From: Brevibacillus_D fluminis_A | GTDB lineage: Bacteria; Bacillota; Bacilli; Brevibacillales; Brevibacillaceae | NCBI RefSeq assembly: GCF_052072235.1 | Contig: NZ_CM125436.1 | Coordinates: 2,908,001-2,972,000 of the forward strand | DNA length: 64,000 bases | Direction of reading: 5' to 3' | Part shown: positions 8,165 to 16,492 of the stretch, in pieces | Numbering within the stretch: position 1 is the stretch's first letter | Layout of the letters: each line of letters opens with the position of its first letter | The notes under the pieces: model-generated | The model's database searches: none | Seen by the model: only the letters and a program-made list of their open reading frames with translations | What the model was told of the DNA's origin: nothing | Translations under genes and position numbers: made by a program

Positions 8165-8380
8165 GCTGCAACCGATGTATTCGAAGCGTTCGTAAACCCT
8201 GAGAACATGGCGCATTATTGGTTTACTTCCGGCTCAGGCAGATGGGAGCAGGGAAAAACCGTCACATTGCGCTATGAAGAATACAACGCGCAGCTGAATA
8301 TTACCATCTTGGAAATCGAAGAAAATAAAAAAACCGGTGGGGCGGCGAAGAAGAACACACCGTAGTAAATTGTGTTTGAA
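8165..8380 (+). pseudogene. Relic of an AHSA1/SRPBCC-domain protein
   Basis: The plus frame reads TDVFEAFVNPENMAHYWF, GSGRWEQGKTVTLRYEEYN and ILEIEENKK. This is the first half of the AHSA1 (activator of Hsp90 ATPase homologue) START-like fold, where FVNPE.M..FWF and RWE.GKT..W are diagnostic. After NKK the frame runs into nonsense, while the next frame gives RWGGEEEHTVV, the expected continuation, so there is a one-base frameshift near 8332. There is a stop right before the match and no second half. It lies between the aldo/keto reductase and the bkd operon terminator. Confidence 0.6.
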
Positions 8381-8384
8381 ACGA

Positions 8385-8438
8385 AAAAAACGTGGCCGCC
8401 CAGAACATTGATTGGATGTTCTGAACCGCCACGTTTTT
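8385..8438 (-). terminator. Intrinsic terminator of the bkd operon
   Basis: AAAAACGTGGC and its complement form the base, with an inner CAGAACAT/ATGTTCTG stem. On the minus strand the hairpin is followed by seven T. It begins 40 bp after the E3 stop. Confidence 0.85.
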
Positions 8439-8477
8439 ATTGAAGAAACGCGGACTGCTTTCTCTAGGCAACCTCAC

Positions 8478-9905
8478 TCATTTTTTCGGGACGACATGGA
8501 TTGCATGTCCGAGCACGTGTGCCGCTGCCTCTACCCATATTTCACTGAGTGTCGGATGCGGATGCATCGTCAGCGCGACATCTTCGACGCGTGCGGCCAA
8601 TTCCAGCGCAAGCGCGCCTTCCCCGATCAAATTCGAAGCATCTGCGCCGACGACATGCATTCCGAGCAGCAGGTGGCTGTCGGCATCGACGATCACTTCC
8701 GCAAAACCGTCCGGCTCCAGGGTTGCAAGCGCTCGGCCGTTTGCCCGATACGGGAAGGAAGCCGTCTTTACCTGATATCCTTGCGCTTCCGCCTCGGCGC
8801 GAGTCAAACCGACTCCGGCCACCTGCGGTTCTGTGAAGATCACGTATGGGACGAGCGGCGAGTCGACTGCGCTGGGCAAGCCGCTGATCGCTTCTGCCGC
8901 GACGATTCCTTGCTTTGTTGCACGGTGGGCAAGTGCCGGGCCCGGTGTCACGTCGCCGATCGCATAAATGTGCGGCTGATTGGTCCGGCACTGTTCATCC
9001 ACCGGTATGTACCCGCGCGAGTCAGTCGCTACTTGTGCCTGCTCCAATCCGATGCTTGCGGTGTTTGGAATCCGCCCGATGGTAACGAGCGCTTTCTCGG
9101 CGTGGAGTCGCTCCTCCCCGTCCGCCTCGGAAAAGACAGTCATCTCCACCTTCTGATCCACGACTTCTACCGCTTGCACTTTCGTTGCCGTTTTTACCGT
9201 GATGCCGAGCTTTTTCGCCTGTTTCGCCACTTCTGCGGCCAAATGCGGCGCCACCTGCGGCAAAATTCGCTCAGCCGCTTCGACGATGGTAATTTTGCTT
9301 CCCAGCTTGGCGAGTGCCATCCCGAGTTCCATCCCGATGTAGCCGCCACCGATGATGGCGAGGCTCGCAGGGACTTCTTCGAGTTGGAGCACATCCGTGG
9401 AATCGAGCACATGCGTGCCGTCCACCTGCACAAATCCGGGGATCAGCGGTCGCGAGCCTGTCGCAATAATCGCCTGCCCAAACTTGTAAACCTCGAAGTC
9501 GCCGCCCGTTTCCACCCCTACGCGATTGCCTGCCATAAAAGCCGCCTCGCCATAAACGACCGTTACGCCGTTGGCTTGGCAAAGCTGCGAGACACCTTTC
9601 GTCAACTGGCCGACCACCGCGCCCTTCCATTCCTGCCACCCTTGCAAATCGAACTGCGCTTCACCTGCCGGCAAGCGGATGCCGAGCTTGGCCAGGCTCT
9701 GCAGCTTGTGAAATTCACCCGCTGCATGGATCAGCGCCTTGGAAGGGATGCACCCGCGGTTGAGACAGACGCCGCCCAGCTGTGCTTTTTCGACCAAAAC
9801 GACCGAATGCCCCAGCTGGCCGAGGCGGATGGCAGCAGCATATCCACCCGGCCCGCCGCCGATGACGATTACATCTGTTTCGACTGCCACTTCTCCGACT
9901 ACCAT
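8478..9905 (-). CDS. lpdV: Dihydrolipoyl dehydrogenase (E3) of the branched-chain 2-oxoacid dehydrogenase complex
   Basis: The 475-residue flavoprotein reoxidises the dihydrolipoyl groups of the E2 subunit and passes electrons to NAD. An FAD-binding GGGPGG lies at residues 16-21, the redox pair C47/C52 in GGVCLNRGCIPSK, and an NAD-binding GGGYIGMELG near the middle. An FAD-contact AIGDVTPGPALAHRA follows, and HPHPTLSEIWVEA near the end holds the catalytic His-Glu. Length is normal for the family. ATG 9905 abuts the E2 stop and uses GGAGATGG inside the E2 end as ribosome site, so it is the last gene of the bkd operon and translationally linked to E2. Confidence 0.93.
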   Translation of the reverse strand: MVVGEVAVETDVIVIGGGPGGYAAAIRLGQLGHSVVLVEKAQLGGVCLNRGCIPSKALIHAAGEFHKLQSLAKLGIRLPAGEAQFDLQGWQEWKGAVVGQLTKGVSQLCQANGVTVVYGEAAFMAGNRVGVETGGDFEVYKFGQAIIATGSRPLIPGFVQVDGTHVLDSTDVLQLEEVPASLAIIGGGYIGMELGMALAKLGSKITIVEAAERILPQVAPHLAAEVAKQAKKLGITVKTATKVQAVEVVDQKVEMTVFSEADGEERLHAEKALVTIGRIPNTASIGLEQAQVATDSRGYIPVDEQCRTNQPHIYAIGDVTPGPALAHRATKQGIVAAEAISGLPSAVDSPLVPYVIFTEPQVAGVGLTRAEAEAQGYQVKTASFPYRANGRALATLEPDGFAEVIVDADSHLLLGMHVVGADASNLIGEGALALELAARVEDVALTMHPHPTLSEIWVEAAAHVLGHAIHVVPKK

Positions 9906-11327
9906 CTATACCATCTCCGCCATCAATAGATTCGGCTCTTCCAGCAGTTCCTTGATCCGGTTGGTGAACCGCACTGCCGTCACGCCGTCAATGAGCCGAT
10001 GGTCGAACGACAGAGACGTGTTCATCATCTGCCGGATGACACCCGTATCATCCCGTACGACCCATCTTTTCTCCAGCTTGTGCAAAGCAAGAATCGCGAC
10101 CTCGGGGTGATTGATGATCGGCGTCGCCTGAAGCCCGCCGATCGGGCCGACGTTGCTGATCGTGAAGGTTCCGTCTGTCATATGTTCGCGCTTCAGCTTG
10201 CCATCCCGTGCCAGCGCAGCCAGCTGGACGATTTCCTCGGCGAGCTGAAATATCGTTTTGCGATCCGCGTCCTTGATCACCGGAACGACCAGACCGTCTG
10301 CTGTATCGACAGCGATCCCGATGTTGTAATAATGCTTCAGGATGATTTCATTCGTCTCGTCATCGATCGAAGCGTTGAAGGTCGGGAATTCCTTTAATGC
10401 GATTACCAGCGCTTTGATAAAAAACGGCAGATAGGTAAGCTTGATGTTGCGCTTGGCTGCGTGCGGCTTCAAGCTTTCACGGAGCGCGATCAACCGATCC
10501 AGCTCCAGCTCGTCAACCGAGGTGACGTGCGGAATGATGGTAACAGATTTGACCATATGCTCCGCGATTTTTTTCCGCATGCCGCGCAAGGGAAGCCGCT
10601 CTTGACGAGGCATCGTTTCACGATTCGCCGTTGGATCGTGATGTGGCTGCGCTTCGCGTTGCAGCATCGTTTCACGATGCCGCTCCGAAATCGGCTGTTC
10701 CACACCGGATTGCTTCCTCTCCGGCTGAGCTGCACCCGTCTGCCCTTGTGCGCCGCTGCCGTTTGCATTCACTGCCGCCGTATTGCCAGACAATCCGCCT
10801 GTTTCGGTTTTGGCTGCAACCGTTGCGCCTGATTTTCCTGCGGCATACAAACGAACATCCTCTTCTGTCACCCGACCACTTGCCCCGGTCCCGCGCACTT
10901 GCTCAATGTCAACCGCCAGCTCGCGAGCCAGCTGCCGGACATATGGTGTCGCGAGCGCCCTGCGAAAGCCAGGAACGGTAGACATAAAGGGAGCGGTTCC
11001 CTGCTGCTTCCCTGTTTCTGCTGCTTTTGTCCCAGGCTCCGCTGTGCCGCAATTCTGCATGTTTGTTTGCTGCTCTGCCTCTGCTGACGATGCTCCCGTA
11101 TCGATCAGCAACAGCGTGTTCCCGACCTCGATCGTCGCCCCTTCCGCAAAAAAAATCTCGCGTACGACGCCGGAAACGGGAGCTGTCAGTTCCGCCGTTA
11201 CTTTATCGGTCTGCACCTCGAAAATCGGCTGATCCTGCGTCACTGGCTCACCTGTTTTGACCAGCACGCGCAAAATCTCGCCCTCATGCATGCCTTCTCC
11301 CACATCCGTGAATTTAAACTCAACCAT
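9906..11327 (-). CDS. bkdB: Lipoamide acyltransferase (E2) of the branched-chain 2-oxoacid dehydrogenase complex
   Basis: The 473-residue E2 core protein has three parts. A lipoyl domain spans residues 1-75 with the lipoylated Lys 42 in VQTDKVTAE. A peripheral-subunit-binding domain (TPYVRQLARELAVDIEQVRG) follows. The C-terminal acyltransferase domain carries the catalytic DHRLIDG motif. The linker between the second and third domains is long and rich in Ala, Gln, Arg and Thr, with repeated RETM and ERHRETM-like pieces. It transfers branched acyl groups to CoA. AGGAGG precedes the ATG, 19 bp after the E1 beta gene. Confidence 0.93.
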   Translation of the reverse strand: MVEFKFTDVGEGMHEGEILRVLVKTGEPVTQDQPIFEVQTDKVTAELTAPVSGVVREIFFAEGATIEVGNTLLLIDTGASSAEAEQQTNMQNCGTAEPGTKAAETGKQQGTAPFMSTVPGFRRALATPYVRQLARELAVDIEQVRGTGASGRVTEEDVRLYAAGKSGATVAAKTETGGLSGNTAAVNANGSGAQGQTGAAQPERKQSGVEQPISERHRETMLQREAQPHHDPTANRETMPRQERLPLRGMRKKIAEHMVKSVTIIPHVTSVDELELDRLIALRESLKPHAAKRNIKLTYLPFFIKALVIALKEFPTFNASIDDETNEIILKHYYNIGIAVDTADGLVVPVIKDADRKTIFQLAEEIVQLAALARDGKLKREHMTDGTFTISNVGPIGGLQATPIINHPEVAILALHKLEKRWVVRDDTGVIRQMMNTSLSFDHRLIDGVTAVRFTNRIKELLEEPNLLMAEMV

Positions 11328-11346
11328 TCCGCCCGTTCCTCCTGTC

Positions 11347-12330
11347 CTAGAACATCATCGTCTCTACGATCCCTTGCTTGACCCGCCCGCTTGTCGGCAA
11401 ATAGTCGTCCTCGATGGAAAACTGCGGCACGGGTACATCGAACCCGGCGATCCGTTTGACCGGGGCGCGCAAATAGATCAGCGCTTCCTCGTTGATGATC
11501 GAGACGATCTCTGCTCCCAAACCAGCCGTTTTGTGCGCCTCGTGAACGACGAGCGCACGACCCGTTTTCTTCACCGACTGGACGATCGTGTCGCGGTCCA
11601 GCGGATAGAGCGTCCGCAGGTCGACCACCTCACACGTCCAGCCGCGCTCCCGTTCGATTTGCTTCGCCGCGTCCTCGGCTACCCGCAGCATCGCGCCCCA
11701 CGCAAAGATGGAAAGATCGCTGCCTTCCTTCACCACCCGTGCGACGCCGAGCGGGACGCGATAGCGCTCTTCCGGCACTTCTTCCTTGAACGCGCGATAC
11801 ATCTTGGTCGGTTCCAAAAACAGCACGGGGTCCGGATCTTCGATTGCGGAAATGAGCAGCCCTTTTGCATCATACGGAGTGGCCGGCACCACAACCTTTA
11901 ATCCCGGCACCTGGGCAAACATCGCTTCCACGCTCTCGGAATGCAGCTCCGGCCCGCGGATGCCGGCTCCATACGGCGCACGGATGACCATCGGCACATG
12001 ATACTGCCCCCGGGTACGGTAGCGCATCCGCGCTGCATGGGAGACAATCTGTTCAAAACCCGGATAAATGAATGCGAGAAACTGGATTTCCACGATCGGC
12101 AGCATGCCGTTTAACGCCAAACCGATCGCCGAGCCGATAATGCCTGCCTCCGCTAATGGCGTGTCGACGATGCGGGATGGGCCGAATTTTTCCAACAGCC
12201 CTTCCGATGCGCGGAAAACTCCGCCATTGACGCCAATGTCCTCGCCGAGCAGCATGACGCGCGAGTCATCGGTAAGTTTTTGTTCCATCGCTTCCGTAAT
12301 CGCCTGGATGATCGTCAGCTTTCTGCTCAT
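11347..12330 (-). CDS. bkdAB: 2-oxoisovalerate dehydrogenase E1 beta subunit
   Basis: The 327-residue subunit pairs with E1 alpha to decarboxylate the 2-oxoacids of valine, leucine and isoleucine with thiamine diphosphate. It shows MLLGEDIGVNGGVFRASEGL, then RIVDTPLAEAGIIGSAIGLA, the transketolase-like pyrimidine-binding region. The C-terminal half carries EVVDLRTLYPLDRDTI and ALVVHEAHKTAGLGAEIV. Length and motif order are those of the family. Its ATG overlaps the stop of the E1 alpha gene by four bases (ATGA), a sign of coupled translation. Confidence 0.94.
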   Translation of the reverse strand: MSRKLTIIQAITEAMEQKLTDDSRVMLLGEDIGVNGGVFRASEGLLEKFGPSRIVDTPLAEAGIIGSAIGLALNGMLPIVEIQFLAFIYPGFEQIVSHAARMRYRTRGQYHVPMVIRAPYGAGIRGPELHSESVEAMFAQVPGLKVVVPATPYDAKGLLISAIEDPDPVLFLEPTKMYRAFKEEVPEERYRVPLGVARVVKEGSDLSIFAWGAMLRVAEDAAKQIERERGWTCEVVDLRTLYPLDRDTIVQSVKKTGRALVVHEAHKTAGLGAEIVSIINEEALIYLRAPVKRIAGFDVPVPQFSIEDDYLPTSGRVKQGIVETMMF

Positions 12331-13394
12331 GCCGGCACCTCTTTCTTTTGCTCAGGTTCTTGCAGTTCTTGCTCCTGCTCTTTCACCATCCAGGTTGGCT
12401 CCGCATAGACATGCTTGAACATATCGGCAGGCGTTGATTTCGGATAGCTTTCCGCTTCGGCCAATGCGGCGTCGATCCGCTCTGTCACCTGCTTTTGCAG
12501 CGCAGCTTCCTTCACGTCGTCCCACAAACCGTTTTGTTCCATATATCGTTTCAAGCGAGAGATTGGATCTCGCTGTGTTCTCCACTCTTCGGCCAGCGCG
12601 TCCTGATCGCGATATTTTTTCGGATCGTCCGCTGTCGTGTGAGCGCCGTAGCGATGGGTAACAGCCTCGATCAAGGTTGGACCCTCACCGCGCAAACCAC
12701 GCTCCATCGCCGCTTTCACGGTCAGCCATACCGCGAACACGTCATTGCCGTCGATGCGCACGCCCGGGATGTCATAGGCGGCTGCGCGCTGCGCGATCGT
12801 TTCCGAGGAGGACTGCTGGGAAAACGGCACGCTGATCGCAAACCCGTTGTTTTGGCAAAGAAAAATCGTCGGGGTTTTGAAAACGCCGGCGAAATTCAGC
12901 GCTTCATGGAAGTCACCCTCCGAGCTGGCTCCGTCACCGAAAAATGCGAGGCTCACATGCGGCTCCTGCTTCAGCTTGCTTGCCCAGGCGGTACCGACGG
13001 CGTGCACCATCTGCGTCGCGATCGGCACGCAAGGCGGCATGATGTGTTTCCCCTCCGGGCTGATACTGCCCTCCATGTGTCCCATCCAATACAAAAAGAC
13101 GCGTGATAGCGATTGTCCATGAACAATTGCCGCCGCATGGTCGCGGTAGGTAGGGAACAGCCAATCGCCCGGTGTGAGCGCGATCGCGCTGCCGACCTGT
13201 GACGCCTCCTGCCCTTCGAAAGGCGCGTACGTCCCCATTCTTCCTTGACGCTGCAAAAGAATCGATTTACGGTCAAAGGCACGTACCAGCACCATCTGCT
13301 CGTACATGCTCACAATCGTTTTTTCATCCAGACGCCCTTCGATGTTTTCCAGAAGCTCTCCTGCCGGCGTCAACACTTGATACAGTGCTGTCAT
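12327..13394 (-). CDS. bkdAA: 2-oxoisovalerate dehydrogenase E1 alpha subunit
   Basis: The 355-residue subunit binds thiamine diphosphate through the GDGASSEGDFHEALNFA motif near residue 160. It also has the conserved YRDHAAAIVHG and HRYGAHTTADDPKKYR segments, the latter holding the phosphorylation-loop-like region. It is the first gene of bkdAA-bkdAB-bkdB-lpdV. The complex makes isobutyryl-, isovaleryl- and 2-methylbutyryl-CoA, which feed branched fatty acid synthesis in Bacillales. GGGGGATCC precedes ATG 13394. The sigma-54 promoter is about 67 bp upstream. Confidence 0.94.
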   Translation of the reverse strand: MTALYQVLTPAGELLENIEGRLDEKTIVSMYEQMVLVRAFDRKSILLQRQGRMGTYAPFEGQEASQVGSAIALTPGDWLFPTYRDHAAAIVHGQSLSRVFLYWMGHMEGSISPEGKHIMPPCVPIATQMVHAVGTAWASKLKQEPHVSLAFFGDGASSEGDFHEALNFAGVFKTPTIFLCQNNGFAISVPFSQQSSSETIAQRAAAYDIPGVRIDGNDVFAVWLTVKAAMERGLRGEGPTLIEAVTHRYGAHTTADDPKKYRDQDALAEEWRTQRDPISRLKRYMEQNGLWDDVKEAALQKQVTERIDAALAEAESYPKSTPADMFKHVYAEPTWMVKEQEQELQEPEQKKEVPA

Positions 13395-13460
13395 TCGGAT
13401 CCCCCGCTTTCATCTGAATCATACCCATTTCAAATGTTCTTGCAATCGTTTACAATAAAA

Positions 13461-13476
13461 AGCAAGTAGCGTGCCA
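13461..13476 (-). promoter_or_regulatory. Sigma-54 (-24/-12) promoter of the bkd operon
   Basis: On the minus strand TGGCACGCTACTTGCT matches the sigma-54 consensus TGGCACGNNNNTTGCW at every fixed position. It points at bkdAA, with the start of transcription expected near 13449. The divergent gene encodes a sigma-54 activator. Confidence 0.92.
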
Positions 13477-13534
13477 AACGTTTTTTCGCGACAGCGTGCA
13501 GAAAACGTCAGGAGAGCGATGAACCAACCACTCG

Positions 13535-13550
13535 AATTGCATATGCAATT
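13535..13550. promoter_or_regulatory. 16-bp perfect palindrome, candidate enhancer site of the bkd activator
   Basis: AATTGCATATGCAATT is a perfect palindrome 60 bp behind the -24 element, where an upstream activator site would be expected. A second inverted repeat (GGTGAAG/CTTCACC, 13581-13601) lies nearer the activator start. Confidence 0.45.
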
Positions 13551-13651
13551 TTGCGCATCGATGATTCATTCTGACTATTCGGTGAAGGTTGCGGCTTCAC
13601 CCTTTCATCTTAGTACGCAAGTTACCTATCGGCGAAAAGGAGGGGCGGGTT

Positions 13652-15061
13652 TTGTTTAAAACCAAATACTTTCAGACCAATGATCACAACGAGCTGGTGC
13701 GTCTGATCACCACGATTTTCAATACATCCCATGACGGCCTCGCGATCTGCGACGGCAACGGCCACATTCTCCTCTACAACGAAGCGTACCTGCACCTCAC
13801 CGGCATTGAGGCATCCGTCCTCGACACGTACAGCTTCATCGAGCAGGTAGAGAAAAAGCTGGTCGCCGATTCCTCCGCCGTCAAGGCGATCCAGACCAAA
13901 AAAACATACAGCGTCGCCATCGACTACGGCAATGGACGCAAGACGATCAACACGGCCACCCCCGTTCTCGATCAAAACCAGGAAATCTTGTTCGTCGTCG
14001 GCAATGTGCGGGATATTACCGAGCTTAACCAGCTGCAAAAAGAGCTGGAGGACACGAAAGAAATCAATTCCCAGTTCCAGAAGGCGCTAGAGCAAATCCA
14101 GAATAGCGGCGAGGCGGATGCACAGCTTGTCTATCGCAGCAGCGCCATGCACCGCGTCGTCGGCCTGGCGGAACGGTTCGCGAAGAACGACTCGCCCCTT
14201 CTGCTTCTTGGCGAGTCAGGCGTCGGCAAAGATGTGCTGGCCCATTACGTTCACCAGCAAAGCGGACGCAGCGGCGATTTTGTCAAAATTAACTGTGGCG
14301 CGATTCCGGATCACTTGCTGGAATCCGAGCTGTTCGGCTACGAAAAAGGAGCGTTCACCGGGGCGAACCAGTCGAAGGAAGGCCTCATCGAGCTTGCGCA
14401 TGAAGGGACGATTTTTTTGGATGAGATCGGGGATTTGCCCTATCCACTGCAGGTCAAGCTGCTGAACGTGTTGCAGGACGGCAAAATCCGCCGGTTGGGG
14501 GGAAAGGAATCGCGGCGCGTCGACATGCGGATCATCGCTGCAACCAATTGCGATTTGGAGGAAATGGTGGCGCAAAAGCGGTTCCGCCAAGACTTGTACT
14601 ACCGGCTCAACGTCCTGTCGATCACGATACCAGCCTTGCGGGAGCGGCACGAGGACATACCCGCGCTGATTTTTACTTTTCTCAAAAAACTGGAACAAAA
14701 ATACCAGGCGGAAAAACGCGTGGACGGCGAAGCGCTGGAATGCTTGGTCAGCTATGCGTGGCCAGGAAACATCCGCGAGCTGAAAAACGTCATCGAGCGC
14801 GCCTATCATACGTGTGACAACGGCAAAATTTCGGTTGAGGATCTGCCTGCATCGATGCGAACAGCCAAACCGGCCCCGACAACGTATGCCATGGCACAGC
14901 CGCATGATGAGCTTTCGTTAAAAGATGCGGTGCATCGATTCGAGCAGGCGTACATCAGCGGCATGCTGGCGAAGACCTCGACGATGCAGGAATGCGCCGA
15001 CAAGCTGGGTGTGAACATCTCGACATTGGTGCGCAAAAAGCGGAGTCTGAGAATCAAGTGA
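13652..15061 (+). CDS. bkdR: Sigma-54 dependent activator with PAS domain, BkdR-like
   Basis: The 469-residue protein has a PAS sensor at about residues 20-125 (NTSHDGLAICDGNGHILLYN), a coiled linker, and a central AAA+ domain from about 155. That domain carries LLLLGESGVGKD (Walker A), the GAFTGA loop that contacts sigma-54, and FLDEIGDLP (Walker B). A short C-terminal helix-turn-helix (TMQECADKLGVNISTLVRKK) follows. TTG 13652 is chosen because AAAGGAGGGG lies eight bases before it. An ATG at 13589 would add 21 unrelated residues and lacks a ribosome site. Divergent placement next to the sigma-54 promoter makes it the activator of bkd. The PAS ligand is unknown. Confidence 0.88.
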   Translation: MFKTKYFQTNDHNELVRLITTIFNTSHDGLAICDGNGHILLYNEAYLHLTGIEASVLDTYSFIEQVEKKLVADSSAVKAIQTKKTYSVAIDYGNGRKTINTATPVLDQNQEILFVVGNVRDITELNQLQKELEDTKEINSQFQKALEQIQNSGEADAQLVYRSSAMHRVVGLAERFAKNDSPLLLLGESGVGKDVLAHYVHQQSGRSGDFVKINCGAIPDHLLESELFGYEKGAFTGANQSKEGLIELAHEGTIFLDEIGDLPYPLQVKLLNVLQDGKIRRLGGKESRRVDMRIIAATNCDLEEMVAQKRFRQDLYYRLNVLSITIPALRERHEDIPALIFTFLKKLEQKYQAEKRVDGEALECLVSYAWPGNIRELKNVIERAYHTCDNGKISVEDLPASMRTAKPAPTTYAMAQPHDELSLKDAVHRFEQAYISGMLAKTSTMQECADKLGVNISTLVRKKRSLRIK

Positions 15062-15093
15062 CGGGGAAGCGTCTTCCTCTTTTGAAACCGAAA

Positions 15094-15135
15094 AACGCAC
15101 GCCACCAGCACATTGTTTGCTGGCAGGCGTGCGTT
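15094..15135. terminator. Bidirectional terminator between bkdR and the SnoaL-like gene
   Basis: AACGCACGCC and CCAGCA pair with TGCTGG and GGCGTGCGTT. U-rich tails follow on both strands. The two flanking genes converge here. Confidence 0.85.
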
Positions 15136-15181
15136 CTTTTGTCGGGATCATGTGCAAAAGCGTGCCGGGCTGCCGCCCCTG

Positions 15182-15610
15182 TTACCCTCTTCCGCCTGGT
15201 GGTTGTTGAATCCGGCAATTATGGAAAGCGGTGATTTTCCATTCGCCGTCACGTTTGACAACCACATTGGTATTGATCGAGCCGCGGTCGCCTGACTGCG
15301 CATGCGGCTCCGGCAGCTTCGCTTCGCCCAGCGCGTGGACGATTGCGACTTCCGGTGTGACAAAACGCGGACGGAAATCGGATAATGCGCTGGATTCCAG
15401 AATCGAACTTTTGAGCGGACCGGCAAACAGCCACTGGTGCACCTCTGCGATTTGCTTTCGCCCCTTCAAATGCTGCCCCATGAAGGTGACATAATCCGCG
15501 TCATCTGTAAAGCAAGCGCCAAAACCTTCGCCATCCCCTCGATTCCACGCCTCGCTTAACGCTGCAAACAACTCGTGCATCGCTTTTACTTCTTGTTCCT
15601 GATTTTTCAT
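15182..15610 (-). CDS. SnoaL-like / SgcJ-EcaC family protein
   Basis: The 142-residue product has the cone-shaped NTF2-like fold seen in SgcJ/EcaC and DUF4440 proteins. It starts with a helix (VKAMHELFAALSEAWNRGDG), then FGACFTDDADYVTFMGQHLKG, and ends with strands NTNVVVKRDGEWKITAFHNC. Such proteins are small ketosteroid-isomerase-like enzymes or binding proteins, and the substrate is unknown. AAGGAG eight bases before ATG 15610 sets the start. It is divergent from a marR gene with an operator-like palindrome between them, so it is a likely target of that repressor. Confidence 0.82.
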   Translation of the reverse strand: MKNQEQEVKAMHELFAALSEAWNRGDGEGFGACFTDDADYVTFMGQHLKGRKQIAEVHQWLFAGPLKSSILESSALSDFRPRFVTPEVAIVHALGEAKLPEPHAQSGDRGSINTNVVVKRDGEWKITAFHNCRIQQPPGGRG

Positions 15611-15714
15611 TTGAACCGCTCCTTCGCTCATGGATTGAATTGTGGTGCATGTTTGGTTGTGGTAAGCTTTGTAATGAAAATAGCTTAGATGATCCTATAT
15701 CTTAGTCATGTAAT

Positions 15715-15734
15715 TATCTTGATGCATCGAGATA
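15715..15734. promoter_or_regulatory. 20-bp near-perfect palindrome, candidate MarR operator
   Basis: TATCTTGATGCATCGAGATA is symmetric except for one base per arm. It lies 29 bp before the marR start in the divergent spacer, a typical MarR-box size and position. Confidence 0.55.
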
Positions 15735-15762
15735 TTATTCATTTTACACCGGAGGTTTTGTC

Positions 15763-16257
15763 ATGTCAACGAATGAATCTGACTTTTTTGCGCCTGCTCT
15801 TTCGCCAGCCCAGTGGGAACTGCTTCAAGAGTTACGGCGCAATAGTGCGAGAGCTGTCATGTTTCACCAAAAAATTTCGGAAAAGCTCGGTTTGAACGCC
15901 ACCGATCACAAGTGCCTGGATTTTCTGAATCAGGAAGGTCCCGCAACCGCCGGAAGGTTGGCGGAACTCACCGGATTAACGACGGGAGCCGTCACGAGCG
16001 TGATCGATCGCTTGGAACAGGCCGGTTATGTGGTGCGGGACAAAGACCCCAATGACCGCAGACGCGTGCTGGTCAAACCGGTCGAGGGCGGCGCACAACA
16101 CATCTCCCCTTTCTTCCAATCCGTCTTTCAGGCAACGGTTCAGCTCTTGTCTGCCTACAGCGAACAAGAAATTCGCTTGATCCTGGATTTCATCAAACGA
16201 TCAAACGAGCTGACTCTCGCTGAGATGGCAAAATTGGATCAACAGCATGAAGGCTGA
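15763..16257 (+). CDS. MarR-family transcriptional regulator
   Basis: The 164-residue protein shows the MarR winged helix: LGLNATDHKCLDFLNQEG, the recognition helix GLTTGAVTSVIDRLEQAGYV, and the wing with DPNDRRRVLVKP. These proteins are usually repressors released by small ligands. GGAGG precedes ATG 15763 at a good distance. The palindrome at 15715-15734 suggests it controls itself and the divergent SnoaL-like gene. Confidence 0.92.
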   Translation: MSTNESDFFAPALSPAQWELLQELRRNSARAVMFHQKISEKLGLNATDHKCLDFLNQEGPATAGRLAELTGLTTGAVTSVIDRLEQAGYVVRDKDPNDRRRVLVKPVEGGAQHISPFFQSVFQATVQLLSAYSEQEIRLILDFIKRSNELTLAEMAKLDQQHEG

Positions 16258-16287
16258 GCGATGAACAGGAACGATCAAAAACAATCA

Positions 16288-16330
16288 AAAACAGCGGCTC
16301 CCTGTGACGTGGCAAGGTGAGTCGCTGTTT
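16288..16330 (+). terminator. Terminator-like hairpin after marR
   Basis: AAACAGCG pairs with CGCTGTTT over a long, partly paired loop, 30 bp after the marR stop. The U tail is weak (CATTTC). Confidence 0.4.
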
Positions 16331-16398
16331 CATTTCGTGCAACGGGTTGTCCGCAAAAGCATGTGCATCCGCGCCGGGCGAGCATGAAGCTGAGCAAA

Positions 16399-16488
16399 AA
16401 CGACCTTCGCTTTCCACCAACGGCTTCGAAAACAATGACACGTCTACCGTGTTCCTTTTTCATCCGTTCTTGGAAGGCGAAGGCCGTT
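16399..16488 (-). terminator. Large imperfect inverted repeat after bshB2
   Basis: Two 25-bp arms (16399-16423 and 16464-16488) match at about 21 positions when one is reversed, with an inner GACACG/CGTGTTC stem between them. On the minus strand the structure ends in TTTTTGC right after the bshB2 stop, so it can act as a terminator. It is unusually long for one. Confidence 0.55.
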
Positions 16489-16492
16489 TTAT

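Noticed and set aside
8412..9929. 505-codon open frame on the plus strand
   Set aside because: Antisense to the clearly real dihydrolipoyl dehydrogenase gene; the translated sequence has no domain features.
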